Origin: Dehalococcoidia bacterium UBA2777
GTDB taxonomy: Bacteria > Chloroflexota > Dehalococcoidia > UBA2247 > UBA2777
Assembly (NCBI GenBank): GCA_002352365.1
Contig: DEIJ01000158.1
Coordinates: 1 to 5,610 of the forward strand
Length of the DNA: 5,610 nucleotides
Reading direction: 5' to 3'
The position numbers and the translations under genes are program-made. Below, piece by piece: positions 1 through 5,610 of this stretch (position 1 is its first letter; every line of letters begins with the position of its first letter). The notes below the pieces were generated by a model that saw only the letters and a list, made by a program, of their open reading frames with translations, ran no database searches and was not told the origin of the DNA.

Positions 1-119
1 CGTCGCTGAACCATTGGATTTTGCTGCGGTTCAGACTCAGAGCACAACGCCCTTCCAGTGGAACATCCGTTAGAATTTAGCGGGACGCCAAGAAAATGGG
101 TACATTCCCCTGGGATGGT
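1..119. other. Left-edge region downstream of holA, no assignable gene
   Basis: This stretch follows the holA stop and holds no gene I can name. Two reading frames stay open. On the plus strand, bases 2-73 read as 23 codons ending in TAG, with the C-terminal residues TTPFQWNIR; this could be the tail of a convergent gene entering from the left. On the minus strand, a frame continues from just after the holA stop to the window edge, but no start codon in it has a good ribosome binding site. A 7-bp inverted repeat (CTGAACC at 6-12, GGTTCAG at 28-34) and a short palindrome (TTCCA-G-TGGAA, 53-63) are present. No T-tract makes either a standard terminator. The region is too short to choose between the options. 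Confidence 0.3.
6..34. repeat. 7-bp inverted repeat with 15-base loop
   Basis: CTGAACC (6-12) and GGTTCAG (28-34) are perfect reverse complements separated by 15 bases. The structure lies about 90 bases beyond the holA stop. There is no following U-run on either strand within the window, so a terminator role is unproven. The plus-strand open frame also runs through it. Confidence 0.3.
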
Positions 120-1112
120 TTAATTATTGGCACATAATTCAGTTGCAAGTAGGTCTAAGGCAAGTTCACTGCCCCATTTCCCTGTCTTGATAGCGAGATC
201 AGTTTCCAAGAGCCACTGATAGGATTCGATTAGTTGTGCCCAAGAAAAGTTGCCAGCTTGCTTCACGAGTTTAGCCAGCGGATAATTGGGAGATAAATTC
301 AGCCGCTCTTGGATCTGGGGTGTTGAGAGGCGAAGATCACTAAGCTCTTTAGCCTGCATTATCAGCCGGAACTGCCGGGTAAGCATGACCAGAAGAAAAG
401 ATGGAGCTACCCCTCTGGCCAGCAACTGATGAAGCTGTTGCCTGGATTTGGGAGCGCATCGCTCTGAGATGGCATCTACCAGAGCGAAAACATTCGCTTC
501 ACGGGCATAGCTGGTAACTCGCTCGACATCATTTCGCTCAATACACCGCCCTGAAGTATAAAGAAGTAGCTTCTCAATCTCATTGGCCAAAACCCCAAGA
601 TTTTCTCCAGCAAACTCAGCAAGTAGCTTTGCTGCCTGCGGCGATATGCTGCCGCCTTGCTGAGCCACTCGGGAGCTGATCCAGCGTACCAGACCTGCCC
701 CCCATAGGGGGGGGAATGCCTTTACTATTGCCTTAGGGGCCAGCTTTTTAAGCAAAGGATTGTCACTGCCTACTTTGCCATCAACTAATACCAGCACTGT
801 GGTAGTAGGCAGCTGATAGATGTAGTCGGCAAAGGGATGCCAGCTTTCTGACTCAGACTTAGCCGGACGTGCTTTGTCACCCCCCTTTCTGGGCTCAAAG
901 CGTCCCAGCAATCCCTCCACAATCACTAGGCGCTTTTGCCCCAGGAATGGGGCAGCATTGCAAGTGTTGATCAGGTTATTCAGGCTCAATTGCCGGGCAT
1001 CAAGTAAAGTAGTATTTGCCACCAGCTCCTCCCTGGAGCCTAGCTCCCCTTTGAGCTTCTCTAGCTCCGCCCGCAGAGAGAAATCATCCTGGCCAAAAAA
1101 TAGGTACAGCAA
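120..1112 (-). CDS. holA: DNA polymerase III subunit delta (clamp loader)
   Basis: The 330-residue product matches the family's usual length of about 330-340. Delta is the clamp-loader subunit that contacts the beta sliding clamp and opens it so that it can be loaded on primed DNA. The N-terminus (YLFFGQDDFSL, residues 3-13) and the segment FLGQKRLVIVEG (about 56-67) are typical of the divergent AAA+ domain, which lacks a working Walker A motif. A charged stretch rich in K, R and S (about 70-92) looks like a loop insertion. A helical segment with LLAEFAGENLGVLANEIEKL and the later FALVDAISER fit the middle and collar domains. The start codon is TTG; no in-frame ATG or GTG lies closer to the conserved N-terminus, and its ribosome binding site is poor. 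The gene follows ribH by 116 bases. It may be read from the rib operon or from its own promoter, but I see no clear promoter. An 8-base C run in the coding strand lies near 707-714. Confidence 0.93.
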   Translation of the reverse strand: MLYLFFGQDDFSLRAELEKLKGELGSREELVANTTLLDARQLSLNNLINTCNAAPFLGQKRLVIVEGLLGRFEPRKGGDKARPAKSESESWHPFADYIYQLPTTTVLVLVDGKVGSDNPLLKKLAPKAIVKAFPPLWGAGLVRWISSRVAQQGGSISPQAAKLLAEFAGENLGVLANEIEKLLLYTSGRCIERNDVERVTSYAREANVFALVDAISERCAPKSRQQLHQLLARGVAPSFLLVMLTRQFRLIMQAKELSDLRLSTPQIQERLNLSPNYPLAKLVKQAGNFSWAQLIESYQWLLETDLAIKTGKWGSELALDLLATELCANN

Positions 1113-1146
1113 TTTATAATATCTTGCAAGAATCTTCGCCCAAATC

Positions 1147-1167
1147 CCTCTCCGCTGATGGGAGAGG
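1147..1167. repeat. Perfect palindrome between ribH and holA
   Basis: CCTCTCC (1147-1153) pairs with GGAGAGG (1161-1167) around a 7-base loop. The arms are followed on the plus strand by TTAAGGTGA and then a pyrimidine-rich CCCCCTCTC near 1181-1190. This layout resembles the short CCCTCTCC/GGAGAGGG palindromic repeats found in many copies between genes of various bacteria. That likeness is from general memory, not from a search. Neither strand shows a T-run directly after the stem, so a factor-independent terminator is less likely. It could still stabilise the ribH mRNA 3' end or separate holA expression from the rib genes. Confidence 0.5.
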
Positions 1168-1228
1168 TTAAGGTGAATTTTCCCCCTCTCTAATTGAGGC
1201 TATTTAATTTTGATTGTAGCCCAGAACT

Positions 1229-1699
1229 TTAGGTCTCCAGGCTCCTGACCAGGTTTGCCATCTCAATAGCACTTACCGCTGCATCAAAGCCCTTATTTCC
1301 CTGTTTGGTTCCAGCTCGCTCGATAGCTTGCTCCAGAGTATCGGCAGTGATTATGCCGTAGATAACCGCCACACCGGTGTCTAATCCTACCTTGGCAATA
1401 CCCTTGGTAACTTCAGGGGCAATATATTCAAAGTGGGGTGTCCCCCCTCGGATCACTGCGCCGAGGCAAATAATAGCATCATATTTGCCCAGCTCGGCCA
1501 TTTTCCTGGCGATAAGCGGGATTTCAAATGAGCCTGGTGTCCAGGCAATATCAATATCCTCACCTCTTACCCCGTGACGAATCAAGGCATCCTGGGCCCC
1601 GGCAAGCAGCCGGGTGGAAATAAACTCATTGAACCGGGAGACAACTATCCCAAACCTTAACCCTTCTCCCCATAACATTCCTTCATAAAGCTTATTCAC
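1229..1699 (-). CDS. ribH: 6,7-dimethyl-8-ribityllumazine synthase
   Basis: Lumazine synthase condenses 5-amino-6-ribitylamino-uracil with 3,4-dihydroxy-2-butanone 4-phosphate, the next-to-last step of riboflavin synthesis; family members form pentamers or 60-subunit capsids in the cytoplasm. I place the start at GTG 1699, giving 156 residues, the usual family length. It is preceded by AAGGAGG four bases upstream, and the protein then begins (V/M)NKLYEG like its relatives. An in-frame ATG at 1753 would add 18 atypical residues and overlap the previous gene by 14 bases, with no good ribosome binding site. Motifs present in the 156-residue numbering are SRFNEF (21-26, substrate-stacking Phe23), WTPGSFEIP (53-61), GAVIRGGTPHFEY (80-92, with the catalytic His89), and RAGTKQGNKG (127-136, phosphate-binding Arg127). 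All key residues are intact. It is the last rib gene of the operon. Confidence 0.95.
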   Translation of the reverse strand: MNKLYEGMLWGEGLRFGIVVSRFNEFISTRLLAGAQDALIRHGVRGEDIDIAWTPGSFEIPLIARKMAELGKYDAIICLGAVIRGGTPHFEYIAPEVTKGIAKVGLDTGVAVIYGIITADTLEQAIERAGTKQGNKGFDAAVSAIEMANLVRSLET

Positions 1700-1703
1700 T
1701 TCT

Positions 1704-1710
1704 CCTCCTT
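1704..1710 (-). promoter_or_regulatory. Ribosome binding site that decides the ribH start
   Basis: The minus strand reads AAAGGAGGAGAA directly before GTG at 1699. The AAGGAGG core is a near-perfect anti-16S match with a short 4-base spacer. It supports the GTG start over the in-frame ATG at 1753, whose upstream sequence (GGCAAGAGCGCCG) has no such match. Confidence 0.75.
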
Positions 1711-1739
1711 TTGTTTTCGGGAAGGGTGCTGTATAAGTC

Positions 1740-2045
1740 TTAGGATAATTCATCGGCGCTCTTGCCCAAGAGGGGGTGGAAGTCGAAGCGGACTGCCCCC
1801 ACCGCTGTTTTTCCCCTTACTGCCTGGGCAACTTTGGCAGTGGCCGCGTGGCCAAAGCCACCGCACAGTTCAATTGCTCTGCAACCTTGCTCAACCAATT
1901 GCTTGGCGACCTCAGCCGCCTGATCTTGATTCTTGACGAACACAGTGGTTAATTCTAGCATCTCGGTAGCCAATGTCGACCTATGTTTTGACGGGTCAGC
2001 ATCTGGTATCACAACCGTAAAAACACCTTTTGCTTGTTGAGCCAT
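1740..2045 (-). CDS. DUF6506-like protein of unknown function in the rib operon
   Basis: This 101-residue soluble protein has no signal peptide or membrane segment. From memory it resembles the DUF6506 family, small proteins with a D-A-D-P-x-K-H-R motif early on (here 15-22) and a central E-L-C-G-G-F-G-H motif (59-66). A C-terminal V-G-A-V-R-F-D-x-H-P block (82-91) follows. The alternation of predicted strands and helices (strand 7-13, strand 31-37, helix 40-53, strand 56-60, helix 67-76, strand 82-87) suggests a compact alpha/beta fold. Conserved-looking His21, Cys61, His66, Asp88 and His90 could form a binding or active site, but this is inference. It starts at ATG with a strong AAAAGGAGG eight bases upstream. 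It lies 40 bases after ribBA and 40 bases before the ribH GTG start, so it is almost certainly co-transcribed with the riboflavin genes. No known riboflavin enzyme family matches it, and it lacks the DxDx signature of HAD phosphatases. Function unknown. Confidence 0.8.
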   Translation of the reverse strand: MAQQAKGVFTVVIPDADPSKHRSTLATEMLELTTVFVKNQDQAAEVAKQLVEQGCRAIELCGGFGHAATAKVAQAVRGKTAVGAVRFDFHPLLGKSADELS

Positions 2046-2085
2046 TCTAGCTGCCTCCTTTTGCCAAATGAGGTCTCTCCCCCCA

Positions 2086-3300
2086 TTAGCTTTCTTTTTC
2101 TTCTATTCCCAAAAGATGTCCCAGCTTTTTGCTCTTGGTCTCCAGATAGTGAAGGTTATAAGGGTTTGATGGAGCGATAAGGGGTACAGTTTCCACCACT
2201 CTAAGCCCATGGCCTTCCAATCCTATCACCTTCTTGGGGTTATTGGTAAGCAGGCGAATATACTGTAGACCGAGGTCAACCAAGATCTGAGCTCCAATGC
2301 CATAATCGCGCAAATCAGGAGGGAAACCCAACAATCTATTGGCTTCCACAGTATCCACACCTTGGTCTTGGAGAGCGTAGGCGCGAATCTTATTATGAAG
2401 TCCAATGCCTCTCCCCTCCTGACGCATATAAAGGAAGACACCTCTTCCCGCAGTGGCAATACTCTGCATGGCTAAAGCAATCTGGTCGCCGCAATCACAG
2501 CGGAGGCTGCCGAAGACATCCCCGGTGAGGCACTCACTATGCACCCGCACCAGCACTGGCTCAGCGCCCGAGATATCACCTTTAACTAGAGCCACGTGCT
2601 CATCGGGATCAATAACACTCTTGTAGGCAATGGTAACAAATTCGCCATATTTGGTAGGTAGTTTTGCCTCAGCCACCCGTTGCACCAATTTCTCATAGTG
2701 GCCCCGGTAGGTAATCAGATCAGCTAGGCTAATTATCTTAATCCCCCATTGAGCTGCCATTGCCTCCAGTTGGGGAAGACGTGCCATGGTGCCATCTTCG
2801 TTCATGACCTCGCAGATAACCCCTGCAGGATAGAGGCCGGCGAGCCTGGCCAGGTCAACAATTGCTTCAGTGTGTCCGGCGCGCACCAGCACACCGCCTT
2901 CCCTAGCTCTTATGGGGAACACATGTCCCGGACGGGCTAAGTCCTCGTGGCAGGTTCGGGGGTCGAGCACCGTTTTTATGGTCGTTGCCCGATCATAACA
3001 AGATATGCCAGTACTTACTCTATGCTTTGCTTCGATGGACACCGTAAAAGCGGTGCTAAATTTGGAGGTGTTCTCTTGAACCATTAACGGTATATTGAGC
3101 TCGTCCAGTCTCCGACCAATAATAGGGAGACAGATGAGTCCTCTGGCTTGCTTGGCCATAAAGTTGATTGCCTCAGGGGTGACCTTCTCGGCAGCTATGG
3201 CTAGATCACCCTCATTTTCTCGATCCTCATCGTCAACAATGATGAGGAACTCCCCCACTTTGATATCTTTAATCGCTTCAGGAATAGTTGCTAACCCCAT
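2086..3300 (-). CDS. ribBA: Bifunctional 3,4-DHBP synthase / GTP cyclohydrolase II
   Basis: This 404-residue fusion supplies both precursors of riboflavin, and both halves look active. The N-terminal RibB domain (about 1-200) converts ribulose 5-phosphate to 3,4-dihydroxy-2-butanone 4-phosphate. It carries the acidic metal-binding motif DDEDRENEGDL (23-33), STGISCYDRATTI (96-108), RPGHVFPIRA (123-132) and RAGHTEAIVDL (140-150). Where I recall Ala or a similar small residue in STGIS-x-x-DR, it has Cys101, a minor variation. The C-terminal RibA domain (about 213-404) opens GTP to the pyrimidine intermediate. Its zinc ligands are Cys257, Cys268 and Cys270 within HSECLTGDVFGSLRCDCG, and RQEGRGIGL (293-301) and LLTNNPKK (350-357) are present. 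The start is ATG preceded by a G-run (3306-3311) five bases upstream, an unusual G-only ribosome binding site. It begins 32 bases after the ribE stop and precedes the DUF6506-like gene by 40 bases. Codon-level features resemble the neighbours. Confidence 0.96.
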   Translation of the reverse strand: MGLATIPEAIKDIKVGEFLIIVDDEDRENEGDLAIAAEKVTPEAINFMAKQARGLICLPIIGRRLDELNIPLMVQENTSKFSTAFTVSIEAKHRVSTGISCYDRATTIKTVLDPRTCHEDLARPGHVFPIRAREGGVLVRAGHTEAIVDLARLAGLYPAGVICEVMNEDGTMARLPQLEAMAAQWGIKIISLADLITYRGHYEKLVQRVAEAKLPTKYGEFVTIAYKSVIDPDEHVALVKGDISGAEPVLVRVHSECLTGDVFGSLRCDCGDQIALAMQSIATAGRGVFLYMRQEGRGIGLHNKIRAYALQDQGVDTVEANRLLGFPPDLRDYGIGAQILVDLGLQYIRLLTNNPKKVIGLEGHGLRVVETVPLIAPSNPYNLHYLETKSKKLGHLLGIEEKES

Positions 3301-3320
3301 GCCAGCCCCCCGTATAATAA

Positions 3321-3350
3321 CCGACAGCTGTTTTAGCTGCTGACTGTCGG
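3321..3350 (-). other. Hairpin across the ribE stop, before ribBA
   Basis: On the plus strand CCGACAG (3321-3327) and CTGTCGG (3344-3350) are perfect reverse complements with a 16-base loop. An alternative inner pairing CAGCT/AGCTG with a 5-base loop is possible. The structure includes the last five codons and the stop of ribE. In the transcribed direction it is followed by TTATTATACGG, a weak and broken U-tract, so it could be an inefficient terminator, an mRNA-processing or stability element, or chance. Confidence 0.35.
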
Positions 3351-3983
3351 CGGTACGCTATTTAAAAATCCATGCTCGGCTAAAAACTCAGCGCTAATGG
3401 GCGAGCTTCTCCCCCGAGTGAATTGCTCCACATACTTGGCAACGATGTCTACCTCTAGGTTGACCCAGTCCCCGGGGTGTTTACTCCCTAAGGTAGTATG
3501 TTGACGGGTATAAGAGACCAGGGAGACTCTAAAAGAGGTGGCATCATGGTCAATGACGGTGAGGCTTACCCCATCAACAGCAATAAAACCCTTCTCCACT
3601 ACGTAGCGCATCACCTGTGGTGGAGCAGTATATCTAGCGATAATCGCCTCGGCCTCAGCTACTATGGATGAGACCTCACCTACGGTGTCCACATGCCCCT
3701 GTACCAGGTGCCCACCAAGGCGCCCGCCTAAGGCTAAAGCCCTCTCTAGATTGACTTTATTCCCCGGGGATAGCCTCCCTAAGTTGGTGCGGCGTAGTGT
3801 CTCCGGCATAACCTCCACCCAAAAGGAACTGGTGCCCAGCGCAGTAGCTGTAAGGCAGGCTCCATTGAGAGCGATGCTATCACCAATTTTGATCCCAGGG
3901 CAAATTTTAGGCGCGAATATGCTAAGCCCTCTTGCTTGGGTAGCTTTTATTACGCCCACTTCCTCGATGATGCCGGTAAACAT
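3333..3983 (-). CDS. ribE: Riboflavin synthase, alpha chain
   Basis: Riboflavin synthase dismutates two molecules of 6,7-dimethyl-8-ribityllumazine into riboflavin and the pyrimidine substrate of RibH; the family works as a cytoplasmic homotrimer. The 216 residues match the usual length of 200-220 and contain the expected two lumazine-binding repeats. Repeat one starts with the hallmark MFTGIIEEVG and includes LNGACLTA (39-46). Repeat two starts around residue 95 with GGHLVQGHVDTVGEV and includes the parallel VDGVSLTVID. The usual form of the first motif has Val-Cys where this has Ala-Cys, a conservative change. The ATG begins one base after the ribD TAA (TAAGATG), so translation is probably coupled to ribD; a purine-rich AAGGAAG lies about 12 bases upstream inside ribD. 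The symbol follows B. subtilis usage; the same gene is called ribC in some E. coli literature. Confidence 0.95.
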   Translation of the reverse strand: MFTGIIEEVGVIKATQARGLSIFAPKICPGIKIGDSIALNGACLTATALGTSSFWVEVMPETLRRTNLGRLSPGNKVNLERALALGGRLGGHLVQGHVDTVGEVSSIVAEAEAIIARYTAPPQVMRYVVEKGFIAVDGVSLTVIDHDATSFRVSLVSYTRQHTTLGSKHPGDWVNLEVDIVAKYVEQFTRGRSSPISAEFLAEHGFLNSVPPTVSS

Positions 3984-3984
3984 C

Positions 3985-5100
3985 TTAATCTACTACTTCC
4001 TTTTTTATATATCCACTTATCATTACATCCTCACCGAATCTGGTAACTTCGACCCGGTTCAAGTGCAGTGCCTCGGCCACTTTATCCACCCCTCTACCCT
4101 CCACCGGGGTCTTTGCCTCCCTGCCGCCAATAATAATTGGGGCAACAAAAGCGATCACTCTATCCACCAGTCCTTGTTCGAAAAGGGAGCTGAGGAGTGT
4201 ACCACCCCCTTCGGCCAGAATGCTGATGACCCCTCTTTTCCCCAGGACTTTGAGCAGCTCAGTTAAGTCCACCAGGTTATCTCTTGCTGCCAGCTCCACT
4301 ACCTCAGCGCCTAGTGAAGTAAACTCTTTTACCTTCACCTTAGCCAACCCTTTAGCCACTGCCAGTAAAGTCTCCCCCGGGGCTTGGAGTACTTGAGCAG
4401 CAGGTGGGGTGCGACCCTTAGCATCAACAATCACCCGCAATGGCTGCTTCTCCGGACTCCCACCTCCCCTGCCCACCCTGGCGGTAAGCTGAGGGTCATC
4501 TGTAATCACGGTGTTCACCCCTACCATGACGGCATCAACACTATGGCGCAAGCAGTGAACATATCTCCTCGATTCCTCGTTGCTGATCCATTTGGAGTCA
4601 CCCGTTGGGGTAGCAATCTTTCCGTCAAGACTCATGGCAAATTTGGCAATAACCAAAGGTAAGCCAGTAGTGATGTGCTTAGCATAGGCTTGGTTGATTT
4701 CCCGAGCCTGTTCCTCATGCTCCCCGAGGAAGGTGCTTATCCCCGCCTCCTCCAGTTGGGCTTTCCCCCGTCCCGAGACTAAGGGATTAGGGTCCAACAT
4801 GGCCAGATGAATCTCGCCAATATCGGCGGCAATAATGGCTTGAGTGCAGGGAGGGGTGCGACCCCAGTGGCAGCAAGGCTCTAAGGTGACGTACATTGTC
4901 CCCCCCTTGGCCCCCTCACCTGCTTGGCGTAGAGCCATTACTTCAGCATGAGCTGAGCCGGGAGGCTGAGTATATCCCTCCCCGACAATGAGACCATTGT
5001 TAACAATTACTGCCCCTACGGCTGGGTTGGGACTTGAATGCCCCAAAGCTAACTTGGCTAAGCAAAGGGCCCGTTCCATATAATCATAATCCACGGCCAT
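3985..5100 (-). CDS. ribD: Bifunctional pyrimidine deaminase / reductase
   Basis: RibD carries out the second and third steps after GTP cyclohydrolase II: it deaminates 2,5-diamino-6-ribosylamino-pyrimidinone 5'-phosphate and then reduces the ribosyl side chain with NADPH. The 371 residues match the family length. The N-terminal deaminase domain (1 to about 145) has SPNPAVGAVIV (23-33), the zinc ligand His51 and catalytic Glu53 in HAEVMAL, and zinc ligands Cys76 and Cys85 in PCCHWGRTPPC. The DHFR-like reductase domain begins near residue 150 with the motif AKFAMSLDGKIA and SKWIS, and later has the glycine-rich ILAEGGGTLL and the terminal IIIGGREAKTPVEG. The ATG at 5100 lies 18 bases after the dcd TGA and in the same frame. 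The only strong purine-rich match, GGGAGGTGA, overlaps the dcd stop and lies unusually far from the start; a weak GGTG sits four bases upstream. Met8 is a less likely start as it would remove a conserved helix start without a better binding site. Confidence 0.96.
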   Translation of the reverse strand: MAVDYDYMERALCLAKLALGHSSPNPAVGAVIVNNGLIVGEGYTQPPGSAHAEVMALRQAGEGAKGGTMYVTLEPCCHWGRTPPCTQAIIAADIGEIHLAMLDPNPLVSGRGKAQLEEAGISTFLGEHEEQAREINQAYAKHITTGLPLVIAKFAMSLDGKIATPTGDSKWISNEESRRYVHCLRHSVDAVMVGVNTVITDDPQLTARVGRGGGSPEKQPLRVIVDAKGRTPPAAQVLQAPGETLLAVAKGLAKVKVKEFTSLGAEVVELAARDNLVDLTELLKVLGKRGVISILAEGGGTLLSSLFEQGLVDRVIAFVAPIIIGGREAKTPVEGRGVDKVAEALHLNRVEVTRFGEDVMISGYIKKEVVD

Positions 5101-5118
5101 CTTGCACCAAAATTGACT

Positions 5119-5610
5119 TCACCTCCCCCGCCTCTCCTCGTGGTTATCGACAAAATCCCGATAATATCTACTCTGGGTAGGCTCAGTTTGCCCTTGGTAT
5201 TTACTCCCCAGCCCCGCTGAACCGTATGGTCTCTCCACTGGTGAGGTGAGGCGGAGGAAAGAAATCTGACCAATTCTCATCTTGTAGTACAAGGTGATAG
5301 GCAGCTTGGAGACATTGGAGAGCTCCAAGGTCAGGTGCCCCTGCCAACCCGGGTCGATGTAGCCAGCAGTAGAGTGAATTAACAGCCCTATTCTTCCCAA
5401 GGAGCTCTTCCCTTCAAGACGGCCAACAATATCATCGGGTAGAGCGACACTCTCCATAGTGCTTGCCAGGACAAACTCGCCCGGTGATAGGAAAAAGGGC
5501 TTATCCTCGCTGGTCTCTGCGACTTCAGTCAAATCTTGTTGATTCTGCTTTACGTCGATATAGAAAGGATGCCGCCAGGTTTTAAATACCAGGAGATTTC
5601 TATCCAAATG
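5119..5610 (-). CDS. dcd: dCTP deaminase, 5' end beyond the window
   Basis: The 163 residues visible cover most of a dCTP deaminase, an enzyme of the dUTPase-like trimeric fold that converts dCTP to dUTP and so feeds dTTP synthesis. Seen here are the GEFVLASTMESVALPDD segment, GRLEGKSSLGRIGLL (with the conserved Ser-Ser-Leu-Gly-Arg nucleotide-binding loop), HSTAGYIDPGWQGHLTLELSN (the Glu in LTLELSN corresponds to the catalytic Glu of the family) and the C-terminal lid RPYGSAGLGSKYQGQ. The reading frame runs off the right edge through His-Leu-Asp; the TTG at 5607 is an internal leucine, and about 25-30 N-terminal residues are missing. The overall sequence is closer in my memory to the Mycobacterium and methanogen type, whose studied members are bifunctional deaminase/dUTPases yielding dUMP, than to the E. 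coli type. Which activity applies is not decided here. It is the first visible gene of the operon and its TGA lies 18 bases before ribD. Confidence 0.92.
   Translation of the reverse strand, partial: HLDRNLLVFKTWRHPFYIDVKQNQQDLTEVAETSEDKPFFLSPGEFVLASTMESVALPDDIVGRLEGKSSLGRIGLLIHSTAGYIDPGWQGHLTLELSNVSKLPITLYYKMRIGQISFLRLTSPVERPYGSAGLGSKYQGQTEPTQSRYYRDFVDNHEERRGR

Noticed and set aside
874..1119. 81-codon plus-strand open frame opposite the holA 5' end
   Set aside because: Serine- and arginine-rich translation without recognisable motifs, fully antisense to the conserved delta subunit N-terminus.
1113..1125. Promoter for holA based on TATTAT just before the TTG start
   Set aside because: No acceptable -35 hexamer lies at the right distance (TTTGGG is a poor match), and the -10-like motif sits only four bases from the start codon.
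1147..1167. Intrinsic terminator after ribH
   Set aside because: The stem is good but no T-run follows it on the transcribed strand (GATTTGGGCG), so it is listed as a palindrome instead.
1700..1753. Longer RibH starting at ATG 1753
   Set aside because: It adds 18 residues not typical of lumazine synthase and overlaps the preceding gene; the GTG at 1699 has a strong ribosome binding site and gives the normal length.
3664..4266. 200-codon plus-strand open frame opposite ribE and ribD
   Set aside because: It lies antisense to two clearly conserved genes, its translation is compositionally odd and matches no family, and its length is a by-product of the codon use of the opposite strand.
5101..5118. 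FMN riboswitch before ribD
   Set aside because: The gap is only 18 bases, far too short for an RFN element, and no other intergenic space in the rib block is large enough.
5605..5607. TTG as the dcd start codon
   Set aside because: The frame continues to the window edge as His-Leu-Asp, as expected inside the Dcd N-terminal domain, and a start here would remove conserved N-terminal sequence.

Overview
The window comes from a bacterial chromosome of roughly 50% GC and is almost entirely coding. Seven protein genes lie on the minus strand, so transcription runs from the right edge to the left. In transcription order they are: dcd (5' end cut off by the right edge), ribD, ribE (riboflavin synthase), ribBA, a small DUF6506-type protein, ribH and holA. 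The first six sit 1 to 40 bases apart and look like one operon. holA follows after a 116-base gap that holds a palindrome. Only the left-most 119 bases carry no clear gene.

The central block encodes every committed enzyme of riboflavin synthesis. RibBA makes both precursors: 3,4-dihydroxy-2-butanone 4-phosphate from ribulose 5-phosphate, and the pyrimidine branch from GTP. RibD deaminates and reduces the pyrimidine intermediate. RibH condenses the two branches into 6,7-dimethyl-8-ribityllumazine, and RibE dismutates that to riboflavin. Catalytic and metal-binding motifs appear intact in all four. Two functions are not encoded here: the phosphatase that acts between RibD and RibH, and the FMN/FAD-forming kinase/adenylyltransferase. 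No FMN riboswitch is visible. ribD follows dcd by only 18 bases, so any leader control would lie upstream of dcd, outside the window.

The flanking genes belong to DNA metabolism: dCTP deaminase (dUTP/dUMP supply for dTTP) before the rib genes and the clamp-loader delta subunit after them. The one gene of unknown function is the 101-residue DUF6506-like protein inserted between ribBA and ribH. It has its own strong ribosome binding site.

Taxonomy is an inference. The fused RibBA, the Dcd similar to the Mycobacterium-type enzyme, the non-ATG starts of holA and ribH, and the general protein character would fit Chloroflexota (Dehalococcoidia-like), but nothing here is diagnostic. I see no mobile element, CRISPR array, RNA gene or convincingly new system. 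The window is an ordinary biosynthetic operon with a few small points of interest.
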